From Acidobacteriota bacterium (GTDB lineage: Bacteria; Acidobacteriota; Polarisedimenticolia; J045), in NCBI GenBank assembly GCA_024763475.1, contig JANTFM010000004.1:1-34540 (forward strand): a DNA stretch of 34,540 bases, given 5' to 3'. A model generated the notes under the pieces. The model searched no databases. It was not told where the DNA came from and was given only the letters and a program-made list of their open reading frames with translations. Positions 1 through 9,358 of the stretch are shown piece after piece (positions within the stretch are counted from its first letter, which is position 1; each line of letters opens with the position of its first letter). The position numbers were made by a program, and so were the translations under genes.

Positions 1-1
1 T

Positions 2-331
2 CGCCGGGCCCAGGCCCGGGTGCTCGGCGTGAGCTCTTCGACCGAAGGCCGCGCAGGAAAGACCGTGGCGCTCTTCTTCCTTGGGCTGCTCTTGGGTCTG
101 CTGCCGTGCGGACTCTCCTTTGCAGCGTTCGCCCGCGCGCTGGGCGCTGGTGGTCCCATCGAGGGTGGGCTGATGACCCTCGTGTTCGGCCTGGGAACGC
201 TGCCGAGCCTCCTGCTGGTTGGACTGACGGCGTCCCGCCTCGCGGCGCGCTACCGCCGCGCTTCCGATCTCGTCGCCGGCATGCTCATGATCGGAATGGC
301 GGTCGCGCTGGTGCTCGGGCTGCTGGAATAG
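2..331 (+). CDS. SafE/TauE-like (UreH/DsbD-type transmembrane) membrane protein, C-terminal part; 5' end outside window
   Basis: Frame is open to the left edge; hydrophobic segments 'VALFFLGLLLGLLPCGLSFAAFARAL' (LPCG motif), 'GGLMTLVFGLGTLPSLLLVGL' and 'DLVAGMLMIGMAVALVLGLL' fit the DsbD_2/SafE family. Confidence 0.65.
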   Translation, partial: RRAQARVLGVSSSTEGRAGKTVALFFLGLLLGLLPCGLSFAAFARALGAGGPIEGGLMTLVFGLGTLPSLLLVGLTASRLAARYRRASDLVAGMLMIGMAVALVLGLLE

Positions 332-385
332 GGTCCAGCCCCCGATCTCGGAGTCGGAGCCCGCACCACAATAACGTGCCGTGAT

Positions 386-536
386 TGCATCCCATCTTCG
401 GGCCATCTTTGTTCAGGGCTCAGTTGCGAAATCCTCGACGTCGCTCTGCGACGCCTCCGGTTTCGCTCGATCGTTCGAAGCAAGTCTGCCCCAAACCTGG
501 GCGCGAAACTCAGGAAACCATTCTGGCGCGAACCCT
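386..536 (-). repeat. Copy A of a ~150-bp dispersed intergenic repeat (inverted relative to copy B at 9192-9340)
   Basis: Reverse complement aligns end to end with 9192-9340, including the identical 20-mer GCAGAGCGACGTCGAGGATT (here 430-449 as AATCCTCGACGTCGCTCTGC), GAGCGAAACC, AGGGTTCGCGC and a GAAGATGGC..GATGG.ATGC end. Confidence 0.75.
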
Positions 537-584
537 AAGGGTGCCGACCTTCATTGCTGCAACTGGAGATCTTGTTGCGACAAC

Positions 585-642
585 GGAGGCTGATACCTTC
601 TTGAGGCTGGCACCTTTCTCCAATACCGGAGGCTGGCACCTC
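585..642 (+). repeat. Three imperfect copies of a 15-bp motif (GGAGGCTGGCACCTT)
   Basis: GGAGGCTGATACCTT (585-599), TGAGGCTGGCACCTT (602-616), GGAGGCTGGCACCTC (628-642) in the gap between two genes. Confidence 0.6.
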
Positions 643-770
643 TGCCCCACCGCTACCGACCCGCGAATCCGTAGCCGATGAGGACGCCAGTAAGCGAGAC
701 AGCGCCTGGCCTGCCGCAGCTGGGCCACGAGCTGCACTGTGTTGCGCCTCACAAGCGATATCATGGTGGC

Positions 771-1796
771 ATGGTTGAACACCCTCATGAGATCCCCGCC
801 GCCCCCACTAGCCCCATGGACGGTTCGATGATGACTTTCGGTCCGGTGCCGTCGCGCAGGCTTGGGCAGAGCCTGGGGATCAACAACATTCCGCCGAAGA
901 TCTGCTCCTACGCTTGCGTCTACTGCCAGTTGGGACGGACGCCTCATATGTCGATCGAGCGGACGGCCTTCTATCCGCCGACAGCTGTGATCGAGCGAGT
1001 CGGGGCTCGCATCGACGAAGTCAGGGCGGCCGGTGAGCCCCTCGACTATCTCTGTTTCGTTCCTGACGGGGAACCGACTCTCGATATCAACCTGGGGCGC
1101 GCGATCGAGTTGCTGCAGCCTTTGGGGGTTGACATCGGCGTCATCAGCAACGCTTCGCTGATGTGGCGGGAAGATGTTCGGGACGATCTCATGGGGGCGA
1201 GCTGGGTCTCCCTCAAGGTGGATGCTGTCAACAAGGCCGCCTGGCGTCGGATCGACCGTCCTCACGCTAAGCTCGAGCTGGAGTTGATCCTCAAGGGGAT
1301 CCTTGCATTCGCCGAGTCTTATGAAGGGCGTCTGGTGACCGAGACCATGCTGGTCGACGGTCTCAACGATCGAGCTGAGTCGCTAGAGGAAACTGCACAG
1401 TTCCTGGAGCAGCTCCAGCCGGAGATTGCCTACCTTTCACTTCCTCTTCGGCCACCTGCGGAGCCGGAGGTCGCTGTGCCAGACGCCGCCGGTATTGCTC
1501 GTGCGTGGAAGATCCTGTCCGACAGGCTGGAACGGGTTGAGTTTCTTGGCGTCGCAGAGGGCGATGCTTTCTTCTCGACCGGTCGCGTCGAAGAGGATCT
1601 CCTGAGCATCACTTCGGTACATCCCATGCGCTTGGGATCGGTGCAGGCCTTGCTGGACAGTGCCGGAGCGCCTTGGTCGGTCGTGCAGGCTCTCCTGGAA
1701 GAAGGGAAGCTGGTCCAAAGCGAGTATGGGGGCGATTCCTTCCTCCTCAGAAGATTGCCTCGAAGACCGAAGCGAGGCTCCGGCTCATCCTCTTGA
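771..1796 (+). CDS. Radical SAM protein (COG0731-like, Fe-S oxidoreductase)
   Basis: CxxxCxxC motif 'CSYACVYC' after 'FGPVPSRRLGQSLGINNIPPK'; 'VPDGEPTLD' and 'ISNASL' motifs typical of the family. ATG at 771 gives MVEHPHE...; the longer ORF start at 678 is less likely. Confidence 0.85.
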   Translation: MVEHPHEIPAAPTSPMDGSMMTFGPVPSRRLGQSLGINNIPPKICSYACVYCQLGRTPHMSIERTAFYPPTAVIERVGARIDEVRAAGEPLDYLCFVPDGEPTLDINLGRAIELLQPLGVDIGVISNASLMWREDVRDDLMGASWVSLKVDAVNKAAWRRIDRPHAKLELELILKGILAFAESYEGRLVTETMLVDGLNDRAESLEETAQFLEQLQPEIAYLSLPLRPPAEPEVAVPDAAGIARAWKILSDRLERVEFLGVAEGDAFFSTGRVEEDLLSITSVHPMRLGSVQALLDSAGAPWSVVQALLEEGKLVQSEYGGDSFLLRRLPRRPKRGSGSSS

Positions 1797-1820
1797 CATA
1801 CACGGTGATGAGCATATGCT
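1793..1820 (+). promoter_or_regulatory. Sigma70-like promoter TTGACA-N16-TATGCT with a 12-bp perfect palindrome (GAGCATATGCTC, 1810-1821) over the -10
   Basis: TTGACA at 1793-1798, TATGCT at 1815-1820; overlaps the stop codon of the upstream radical SAM gene. Confidence 0.6.
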
Positions 1821-2186
1821 CGGAACAGTAATTCTGAGGAATGGAGCCCACTGTGGGTCGAAAGATGGCAACCATGAGTGCCGCGATGAAGATCGAGCTC
1901 ACCACTTGCGGCGGTTATCGGTGCTGGGCGGGAGTCAGGAGTCTTCCTCCCGCAGGGAAAGGTGAGAAAGCGTTGTCACACGATCCGGATGCCGAGTCTG
2001 TGTTCGTCTGCTGGACTCATCCGACTCCCGAGAGAATCCTCGGTGTCCACAGACAGCTGCGGTCCCGGAAGTGCTCCATGGCGCGAGATCACGGTGCCTC
2101 ACAGGCCTCCGAGTCGCTCTGTCTTGTCTCGGAGCGGTCATGAGCGTTGGAGTGGGAGGCTAGTGCCGCTGGAAAGGGGATGACCT

Positions 2187-4088
2187 GTGAAGATCAGTGA
2201 TGGGCTGCAGCTGGGCAGACTGTGGTTGAAGAACCGTTTTGTCATGGCTCCGATCAAGACTGCCGTGAATCACCTCGGGGGAGTGGTCAGCAAAGAAGCC
2301 GAGGCATTCTACGAGCGCATTGCCCAGGGTGGATGCGCGTTGATCGTCTTGGAGCCCGCGGCTGTCTCACCCTCTGGGGTCGAGCACCCCAAACAGTTGC
2401 GGCTTCACAACGACGAACACGTCGAGGAGTTGAGAAAGCTGGTTGATACGATTCACCGGGGCGCTTCGCTGGCGGTCATCCATCTCAACCATGCGGGACG
2501 GGCCGCAAATCCCAAGGTCATCGGGGCTTCGCCTCTCGCGCCGTCGGCAATGGTCTGTCCGACGACCGGTGCCGAGGCCGCGATGTTGTCTGGCGAGGAG
2601 ATCGAGAACATCATCGAAGACTTCGGCAGGGCCGCAGAAAGGGCTGTCGAGGCTGGGGCGGATGCTCTCGAGCTTCAGTGCGGACACGGCTACCTTGTCA
2701 GCCAGTTTCTTTCCGAGCGCACCAATCACCGGAAGGACCGCTGGGGGGAGCGTCTGGTGTTCGCTGCGCAGGTTCTGGACCGCGTGATGAGGGCTGCCCA
2801 TGGGGTGCCCGTAATCGTACGTATCTCGGGTCACGAGTTCATCGAAGGTGGCTTGGATCCAGAGAAGCAGGCCGAGTTTCTTGCATCTCTCGAAGAGGGT
2901 GGGATCGCGGCCCTTCATGTTGGTTTCGGCAACTCCTGTGACAGTCCTGCCTGGTACTTCGGCCACATGACCCTGCCGGAAGGACCGCAGATCGACGTGC
3001 TGAGACGCGTGCGATCCGAGACAGTTCTTCCGCTGATTGTCGCGGGAAGAATGGGCTATCCCGACAGAATTCGAGAGCTCCTCGGAAAGGGTCAGGCGGA
3101 CATGATCGGCTTGGCTCGCCCCTTGATTGCAGACCCCGATTTTCCCAACAAGATGATACGTGGGGAAGAGGACTCCATTCTGCTTTGCGGTGCGTGCCTG
3201 CAGTCCTGCCTGGGCAAAGTGAAACGTGGGGATCCCATCGCCTGCATGGCCAATCCATGGACAACGGAGCCTCTCCTCGGGTCTACAGATGCGCCGAAGA
3301 CGGTGATGGTTGTCGGAGCGGGTCCCGCTGGCCTCGCGACTGCCATCACGGCATCTAAGCGGGGTCACGCCGTATCGCTGTACGAGCGGAAAGAGAGCCT
3401 CGGCGGGCAGTTTGCCTTTGCGGTTCGGCCGCAGAGCAAGACCACCATGTCCCGCATGCTCGAGGGGATGCTGGGCCGCTTGCGGCGGTCAGAAGTTGTG
3501 GTTCACAAGGGGGTGACGGTTTCAGCATCATTGATCAAGAGGGAGGCGCCGGATGTCGTCGTTGTTGCGACAGGAGCCCATCAGAGCCACCCGGAGATCA
3601 AGGGTCTTTCCTCGCAGTATGTGATCACTTCTTTCGCTTTCTTCGAAGGGAGTCGGGGAACCAAGGGAGACCGTATCCTTGTCCTTGGCGCCGGGATGGT
3701 CGGGCTCGAGGTGGCCGAGTTGCTGTTGGCAAAAGGAAAGACGGTCGTCGCGTGTCGCCGTGCCGAGACGATTGGAGCTGACATGGACCCGATCTCAAGA
3801 AATATGATGCTTCAGCGCATCGGGAATCATCCGGGCCTGACACTGATGCCGCGAACCACTTTGACCGCGTTCACGGATCGCGGTGTCGAAGCTGTTCAGG
3901 GCGGCGAGAAAATCATGTTGGATTCCTTTGACACAATAATTCTGTGCTCCGGGATGGAACCCGAGACCTCTGTGGTCGACCATCTTCAAGGCTTCTCCGG
4001 GGAGCTTCTCGTTATCGGCGACGCCGAGACGCCCTCGAACATCGACCATGCCTTCGGCCAAGGTGTTGCTATTGGAAACCGACTATAG
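2187..4088 (+). CDS. NADH:flavin oxidoreductase / 2,4-dienoyl-CoA reductase-like (old yellow enzyme N-terminal domain + FAD/NAD(P)-binding domain)
   Basis: TIM-barrel OYE motifs 'MAPIKTAV', 'GHGYLVSQFLSERTNHRKDRWG', 'IGLARPLIADPDFP'; Fe-S cysteines 'CGACLQSCLGKVKRGDPIACMANP'; Rossmann motif 'VMVVGAGPAGLATAITASKRGHAV'. Confidence 0.9.
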   Translation: MKISDGLQLGRLWLKNRFVMAPIKTAVNHLGGVVSKEAEAFYERIAQGGCALIVLEPAAVSPSGVEHPKQLRLHNDEHVEELRKLVDTIHRGASLAVIHLNHAGRAANPKVIGASPLAPSAMVCPTTGAEAAMLSGEEIENIIEDFGRAAERAVEAGADALELQCGHGYLVSQFLSERTNHRKDRWGERLVFAAQVLDRVMRAAHGVPVIVRISGHEFIEGGLDPEKQAEFLASLEEGGIAALHVGFGNSCDSPAWYFGHMTLPEGPQIDVLRRVRSETVLPLIVAGRMGYPDRIRELLGKGQADMIGLARPLIADPDFPNKMIRGEEDSILLCGACLQSCLGKVKRGDPIACMANPWTTEPLLGSTDAPKTVMVVGAGPAGLATAITASKRGHAVSLYERKESLGGQFAFAVRPQSKTTMSRMLEGMLGRLRRSEVVVHKGVTVSASLIKREAPDVVVVATGAHQSHPEIKGLSSQYVITSFAFFEGSRGTKGDRILVLGAGMVGLEVAELLLAKGKTVVACRRAETIGADMDPISRNMMLQRIGNHPGLTLMPRTTLTAFTDRGVEAVQGGEKIMLDSFDTIILCSGMEPETSVVDHLQGFSGELLVIGDAETPSNIDHAFGQGVAIGNRL

Positions 4089-4210
4089 GCGCACCGGTTG
4101 TCGTGACGATCGTGAACGGGGCTGCTGACCCCAACTTCCAAGTGCAAAGACAGCGGTGGGCATCGCCACATCGGCGAACGGGGCATACACCCTTTCCCGC
4201 GCGAAGGAGC

Positions 4211-7200
4211 TCACATCGATCGTCGGTACTGACCCCCGATTCCGTAGAGCGCTTCGCTCAGCTGGCCTAGGGTGCAGACTTTGCCGGCGTCCATCAGGGC
4301 TTCGAAGATGTTGCCGCTCGAGAGGGCGGTTTCTCGCAGGGCGGCAAGAGCCGCTGTGGCGCGGCCCTCGAAGCGGGCGTGGAGCTGTTCGACCTGCGCG
4401 ACCTGGGACTCGCGTTCTTCTTCGGTGGAGCGGATGAGCTCGGTCTCGACGACACCCTCGTCCGCATTGGGGTTGAGGAAGGTATTCACACCCATGATGG
4501 GCAGCTCGCCGGAGTGCTTGAGCATCTCGTAGTGCATGCTTTCGTCCTGGATCTTGCTGCGCTGATACATCGTCTCCATTGCGCCGAGCACGCCGCCGCG
4601 ATCGCTGAGGCGCACGAACTCGTCGAGGATCGCCTCCTCGACCAGCTCGGTCATCTGCTCGGCGATGAAGGCGCCCTGGAGCGGGTTCTCGTTCATCGCC
4701 CATCCTAGCTCGCGGTTGATGATCATCTGGACGGCGAGGGCGCGGCGCACGGACGCCTCGGTGGGCGTCGTGATGGCTTCGTCGTAGGCGTTGGTGTGCA
4801 GGCTGTTGCAGTTGTCGCAGATCGCGTAGAGCGCCTGCAGGGTCGTGCGGATGTCGTTGAAGTCGATCTCCTGGGCGTGCAGCGAGCGTCCCGAGGTCTG
4901 GATATGATACTTGAGCTTCTGGGAGCGTTCGTCGGCGCCGTAGAGGTCGCGCATGGCGACCGACCAGATGCGTCGCGCGACACGGCCGACGACCGAATAC
5001 TCCATGTCCAGCCCGTTCGAGAAGAAGAACGACAGGTTCGGCGCGAAGAGGTTCACGTCCATTCCGCGGGCCTTGTAGTACTCGACGAAGGTGAAGCCGT
5101 TGGACAGCGTGAAGGCGAGCTGCGAAATTGGATTCGCCCCAGCCTCCGCGATGTGGTAGCCCGAGATGGATACGGAGTAGAAGTTGCGCACCTTGTTGTC
5201 GATGAAGTACTGCTGGATGTCCCCCATCATCTTCAGTGCGAACTCGGTACTGAAGATGCAGGTGTTCTGGGCCTGGTCCTCCTTGAGGATGTCAGCCTGG
5301 ATCGTGCCGCGCACCGTACTCAGTGCCTGCGCCTTGAGTTCCGCGTACTCCTCGGCTGGAACGAGCTCATCTCCCGTGACGCCCAGCAGGCCGAGACCGA
5401 AGCCGTCGTGGCCTTCCGGAAGCTCCACGCGGTACTCCGGCTGCTGGCCGCCGCACAGCGCTTTGATCTTCTGCTGCGCCTCGTCCCAGCGACCGGTCTC
5501 CTTCAGGCGCTTCTCGACGAGCTGGTCGACCGCGGTGTTGAGGAAGAAGGCCAGCATCATCGGTGCCGGACCGTTGATCGTCATCGAGACCGAGGTCTTC
5601 GGCGAGCAGAGATCGAAGCCGGAGTAGAGGCGTTTCGCGTCATCGAGTGAGCAGACGGAGACGCCCGAGTTGCCGACCTTGCCGTAGATGTCGGGACGCC
5701 GGACGGGATCGTCGCCATAGAGTGTGACCGAGTCGAAGGCTGTTGAGAGCCTCGCGGCAGGCTGTCCCTTGGAGACGTAGTGGAAGCGGCGATTCGTGCG
5801 TTCGGCGGTGCCTTCGCCGGCGAACATCCGCGTCGGGTCCTCTCCCGTGCGCTTGAAGGGGAACACGCCCGCGGTGAAGGGGAACGCTCCCGGGAGGTTT
5901 TCGAGTCCGAGGAAGCGGGTCAGGGAGCCCCAGTCCGTCGCGCTGGGCAGGGACACCTTCGGGACGCGGGTTCCGGAGAGGGTTGTGCTGCTGGCCGGGA
6001 CGCGGATCTCCTTGCCGCGCACATGATAGACGAACTCATCGGCGGCATAGGTCGTTTTCGTCTCGTTCCAGGTCGCGAGCTGCTTGCGCAGGCCCCGGTC
6101 CAGGTCGGCAAGGACCTCGTGGTAGCGCTGGCGCAGAATCAGCACCCCTTCGCCGAGTCCCCGCTCCGTGAGCTGCTCGCTGCGGTAGTCCGAATCCACT
6201 GCGGGAACGTCGTCGCCGAGTTCCCTCAGCGCGCGGGCCAGTCCCTCGGCGCGTGCGGCCAGCTCCGCCTGGCTCTCGTTGCGGCGCTTGTAGGCGCGCA
6301 CGGTCTCGGCGATCTCCGCCAGGTAGCGTGTGCGCTCGGCCGGAACCACCGTCGGGACGTCCTCGATTCGCTCCGGCGCCTCGCTTGGCTTCCACTCGCG
6401 GTGTCCCCGGGCGCTGATCTGCTCCATCAGCCATTCGAAGAGGCAATCGACGCCGGCATCGCCGAAGCGGCTCGCTGCACTGAGGAAAACCGGCATGTCT
6501 TCGAGCGAGCGGTCGAAGAGCTTGTGATTGCGTTGGTACTGCTTCCGCACGTCACGCAGCGCGTCTTCCGCGCCGCGCTTGTCGGCCTTGTTGATCACCA
6601 CGGCATCCGCGAAGTCGAGCATGTCGATTTTCTCGAGCTGGGAAGGCGCACCGAATTCCGGTGTCATCACGTAGAGCGAGACATCACAAAGATCGACGAC
6701 CTCGGAGTCACTCTGACCGATTCCAGCCGTCTCGAGGATGATCACGCCGTATCCCGCGGCACGCAGGACGAGCAGCGCGTCCCGCACGGCGGCCGCGGTG
6801 GACATGTGCGCCCGCCGGGTCGCCATCGATCGCATGTAGACGCGCTCCCCGCGGACGGCGTTCATGCGGATCCGGTCGCCTAGGAGGGCACCGCCGGTGC
6901 GGCGACTGGTCGGGTCGACGGAGAGGATCGCGGCGTTGCGTTCGGGGAAGTTGTTCAGGATCCGCCGCACGAGCTCATCTGTAAGGGAGGACTTGCCGGC
7001 ACCGCCGGTGCCGGTGATGCCAATGATCTGCGGCGAGTCGTCACCGAGGGATTCCTCGAGCTCCTGGACCAGCGCGGAGAGCTGCGCGTCGGTGCCGGCG
7101 CCGTGCGTCTTCTCGATCAGCGTAATCGCCGAAGCGACCGCGTGGGGCTCGCGCTGGAAGAGGGCTTCCGGGAGGGACTCCCCCACGCCGATCCGCGAGT

Positions 7201-7657
7201 AGTCCGCACGCGTCATCATGTCCTGGATCATGCCGACCAGGCCCATGTGCCGACCATCCTCGACGGAGTAGATGCGCTCGATGCCCGCGGCGTGCAACTC
7301 ACTGATCTCGGCATCGGTGATCGTCCCGCCGCCGCCCCCGAAGACCTTGATATGGGAGCATCCCCGCTCGGCGAGGAGGTCGACCATGTAACGGAAGAAC
7401 TCCATGTGGCCGCCCTGGTATGAGGACACGGCGATGCCGTGAGCATCCTCCTGGATGGCCGCCTCGACGATGTCCATCACGGAACGGTTGTGGCCGAGAT
7501 GAATCACTTCCGCACCCTCCTGCTGGAGGATCCGGCGCATGATGTTGATTGCGGCGTCGTGGCCGTCAAAGAGCGAGGCTGCGGTGACGAAGCGCAGCTT
7601 GTTCGAGGTGGTGAAGCTGCTGTCCTCGCGGAGGGTCTTCTTGTCAGTTCCCGGCAT
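4211..7657 (-). CDS. icmF: Fused isobutyryl-CoA mutase (B12-binding domain + MeaB-like GTPase + mutase)
   Basis: 1148 aa: N-terminal B12 domain '[19 protein letters not shown]', P-loop '[13 protein letters not shown]', C-terminal mutase '[25 protein letters not shown]' and '[26 protein letters not shown]'; ends '...GGQYRRSM'. Confidence 0.95.
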   Translation of the reverse strand: MPGTDKKTLREDSSFTTSNKLRFVTAASLFDGHDAAINIMRRILQQEGAEVIHLGHNRSVMDIVEAAIQEDAHGIAVSSYQGGHMEFFRYMVDLLAERGCSHIKVFGGGGGTITDAEISELHAAGIERIYSVEDGRHMGLVGMIQDMMTRADYSRIGVGESLPEALFQREPHAVASAITLIEKTHGAGTDAQLSALVQELEESLGDDSPQIIGITGTGGAGKSSLTDELVRRILNNFPERNAAILSVDPTSRRTGGALLGDRIRMNAVRGERVYMRSMATRRAHMSTAAAVRDALLVLRAAGYGVIILETAGIGQSDSEVVDLCDVSLYVMTPEFGAPSQLEKIDMLDFADAVVINKADKRGAEDALRDVRKQYQRNHKLFDRSLEDMPVFLSAASRFGDAGVDCLFEWLMEQISARGHREWKPSEAPERIEDVPTVVPAERTRYLAEIAETVRAYKRRNESQAELAARAEGLARALRELGDDVPAVDSDYRSEQLTERGLGEGVLILRQRYHEVLADLDRGLRKQLATWNETKTTYAADEFVYHVRGKEIRVPASSTTLSGTRVPKVSLPSATDWGSLTRFLGLENLPGAFPFTAGVFPFKRTGEDPTRMFAGEGTAERTNRRFHYVSKGQPAARLSTAFDSVTLYGDDPVRRPDIYGKVGNSGVSVCSLDDAKRLYSGFDLCSPKTSVSMTINGPAPMMLAFFLNTAVDQLVEKRLKETGRWDEAQQKIKALCGGQQPEYRVELPEGHDGFGLGLLGVTGDELVPAEEYAELKAQALSTVRGTIQADILKEDQAQNTCIFSTEFALKMMGDIQQYFIDNKVRNFYSVSISGYHIAEAGANPISQLAFTLSNGFTFVEYYKARGMDVNLFAPNLSFFFSNGLDMEYSVVGRVARRIWSVAMRDLYGADERSQKLKYHIQTSGRSLHAQEIDFNDIRTTLQALYAICDNCNSLHTNAYDEAITTPTEASVRRALAVQMIINRELGWAMNENPLQGAFIAEQMTELVEEAILDEFVRLSDRGGVLGAMETMYQRSKIQDESMHYEMLKHSGELPIMGVNTFLNPNADEGVVETELIRSTEEERESQVAQVEQLHARFEGRATAALAALRETALSSGNIFEALMDAGKVCTLGQLSEALYGIGGQYRRSM

Positions 7658-8060
7658 CGTCTAGACTCCCTGTGCGGAGCATTTCTTTCTTGCTGCGGAT
7701 ACGTTCGAGGTAGGTCGTGAGGTCAACCTCGAGCTGCTCGAGGTCGCGCATGCGCTGCCCGAGCCGTCCGATATGTTCGACGAGCATGTGCTCGAGTTCG
7801 TCCAACATCCCGGGGGTGTTTCCACGGTCGAAGGATTGATTCAGGGCCGCTATTTCGCCGAGCGTCAGCCCAAACTTCTTCAGCCGGGCGATGAAGCGGA
7901 GCCTCTCCAAGGCGTCCGGGCCGTAACGCCGCCGCCGGCCACGACCCCGCTCGAGATGCGAAATCAGGCCTCGCTCCTCGTAATATCTTATTGTCCTGGC
8001 ACTTACGTTGGCCTCGCTAGCGAGACTGGCAATGTCGTAGACTGCATCATCAGGATTCAT
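7644..8060 (-). CDS. MerR-family transcriptional regulator
   Basis: '[63 protein letters not shown]' is a MerR HTH; 14-nt overlap with the icmF start. Confidence 0.92.
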   Translation of the reverse strand: MNPDDAVYDIASLASEANVSARTIRYYEERGLISHLERGRGRRRRYGPDALERLRFIARLKKFGLTLGEIAALNQSFDRGNTPGMLDELEHMLVEHIGRLGQRMRDLEQLEVDLTTYLERIRSKKEMLRTGSLDDAGN

Positions 8061-8067
8061 AAGAAAA

Positions 8068-8099
8068 ATCCTACGAAGGAAGCCAGTTTACGTCAACTG
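8068..8099 (-). promoter_or_regulatory. Promoter TTGACG-N17-TAGGAT for merR-icmF, with near-palindromic operator CAGTTTACGTCAACTG (8084-8099) over the -35
   Basis: Minus strand: TTGACG (8096-8091), 17-nt spacer, TAGGAT (8073-8068), ATG at 8060. Palindrome CAGTT-T-ACGT-C-AACTG matches its reverse complement except at one symmetric pair of positions. Confidence 0.65.
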
Positions 8100-8139
8100 T
8101 TATTCCGCTGGCCAGGCCAGTAAGTCCGGGAGGTGTTCC

Positions 8140-9168
8140 ATGAAGCCGTTCAGCGTCCTGCTCAGTCTGATCATCGCCGTAGCTCTTTCGCTTCCTGTGT
8201 TTGGACAGACGGAAAACGATCTCGCTTCGAAAGTCGTTGCGCTCGAGGCGCAGCTGGAAAGCGCATCCTTCGCCATCGATCGCCTGAACAAGAAGGTCGA
8301 CGATCTGCTCTGGTTCGAGCGGGTTGGCGAGGTGGCCGAGATCGACAAGGTTTACATCCCCACGACCCCCAACCCGCGGGCCGAAGAGACCTACGGCATC
8401 ACGAACGATCGGCATCCGATCAAGATCTGGTGCTATGTGTTCGTCCCTCGTGCCCTCGATCGCAGCAAGAAACACTCGCTGATCGTGCTGCCCCACGGTG
8501 GCGTTCACGGCGACTTCGGCACCTACTACACCCATGTCGTGCGCGAGCTGATCGGGGAGGGCTACGTGGTCCTTGCGCCGGAGTACCGTGGATCGACGGG
8601 TTACGGCAAGGAGTACTACGAGGCGATCGACTACGGCGGGCTTGAGGTCAGCGATGTTGTTGCCGCGCGGGACTGGGCGGTGGAGAGCCTGGGCCTGATC
8701 GACGAGACGCGGGTCGGTATCGTCGGGTGGAGCCATGGTGGGCTCATCGCATTGATGAGCGTCTTCGATCATCCCGACAAGTTCCAGGTGGCCTATGCCG
8801 GCGTTCCCGTCTCGGATCTCGTCGCGCGCATGGGTTACATGACCGATGACTACCGTGGCCTCTACTCAGCCGACTACCACATCGGGAAAACGGCCTACGA
8901 GGACACCGAGGCGTACCGCCGCCGATCCCCGGCCTGGAATGCCCACAAGCTGCAGACGCCGCTCCTGATTCATACCAACACGAACGATCGGGACGTCAAC
9001 GTCCTCGAGGTCGAGCACCTGATCCAGAGTCTCAAGGCCGAGGGCAAGGACTTCGAGTACAAGATCTACCAGGACAGGCCCGGGGGGCACAGCTTTAATC
9101 GCCTCGACACGCCCTTCGCGAAGGAAAACCGTAAAGAGATCTACGCCTTCCTCAAGAAATTCCTATAA
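8140..9168 (+). CDS. Secreted alpha/beta hydrolase, prolyl oligopeptidase (S9)-like
   Basis: Signal peptide 'MKPFSVLLSLIIAVALSLPVFGQ'; nucleophile elbow 'GWSHGG'; 'LPHGGVHGDFGTYYTHVVRELIGEGYVVLAPEYRGSTGYG'; C-terminal 'GGHSF' histidine. Confidence 0.88.
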   Translation: MKPFSVLLSLIIAVALSLPVFGQTENDLASKVVALEAQLESASFAIDRLNKKVDDLLWFERVGEVAEIDKVYIPTTPNPRAEETYGITNDRHPIKIWCYVFVPRALDRSKKHSLIVLPHGGVHGDFGTYYTHVVRELIGEGYVVLAPEYRGSTGYGKEYYEAIDYGGLEVSDVVAARDWAVESLGLIDETRVGIVGWSHGGLIALMSVFDHPDKFQVAYAGVPVSDLVARMGYMTDDYRGLYSADYHIGKTAYEDTEAYRRRSPAWNAHKLQTPLLIHTNTNDRDVNVLEVEHLIQSLKAEGKDFEYKIYQDRPGGHSFNRLDTPFAKENRKEIYAFLKKFL

Positions 9169-9191
9169 GTCGCTGCCTGGGTTGAGCGTCC

Positions 9192-9340
9192 AGGGTTCGC
9201 GCAGGACGACGTTCCTGGATATTGCGCTCAGAGTCGGGTCAGATTCGGCTCGGGCGACTGAGCGAAACCTGGGCGCGGCAGAGCGACGTCGAGGATTGCG
9301 CGAACGAGGCCGGGCTGAAGATGGCGCGGAGATGGAATGC
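9192..9340 (+). repeat. Copy B of the ~150-bp dispersed repeat; contains internal hairpin CGCTCAG...CTGAGCG
   Basis: Aligns with the reverse complement of 386-536 over its full length; 20-nt identity at 9278-9297. Confidence 0.75.
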
Positions 9341-9358
9341 GAGAAGGGGAAGCTATTC

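Noticed and set aside
2367-3368. 333-aa minus-strand ORF opposite the OYE-like reductase
   Set aside because: Shadow ORF; reductase motifs lie on the plus strand.
5780-6883. 367-aa plus-strand ORF within icmF
   Set aside because: Antisense to icmF; no domain signature.
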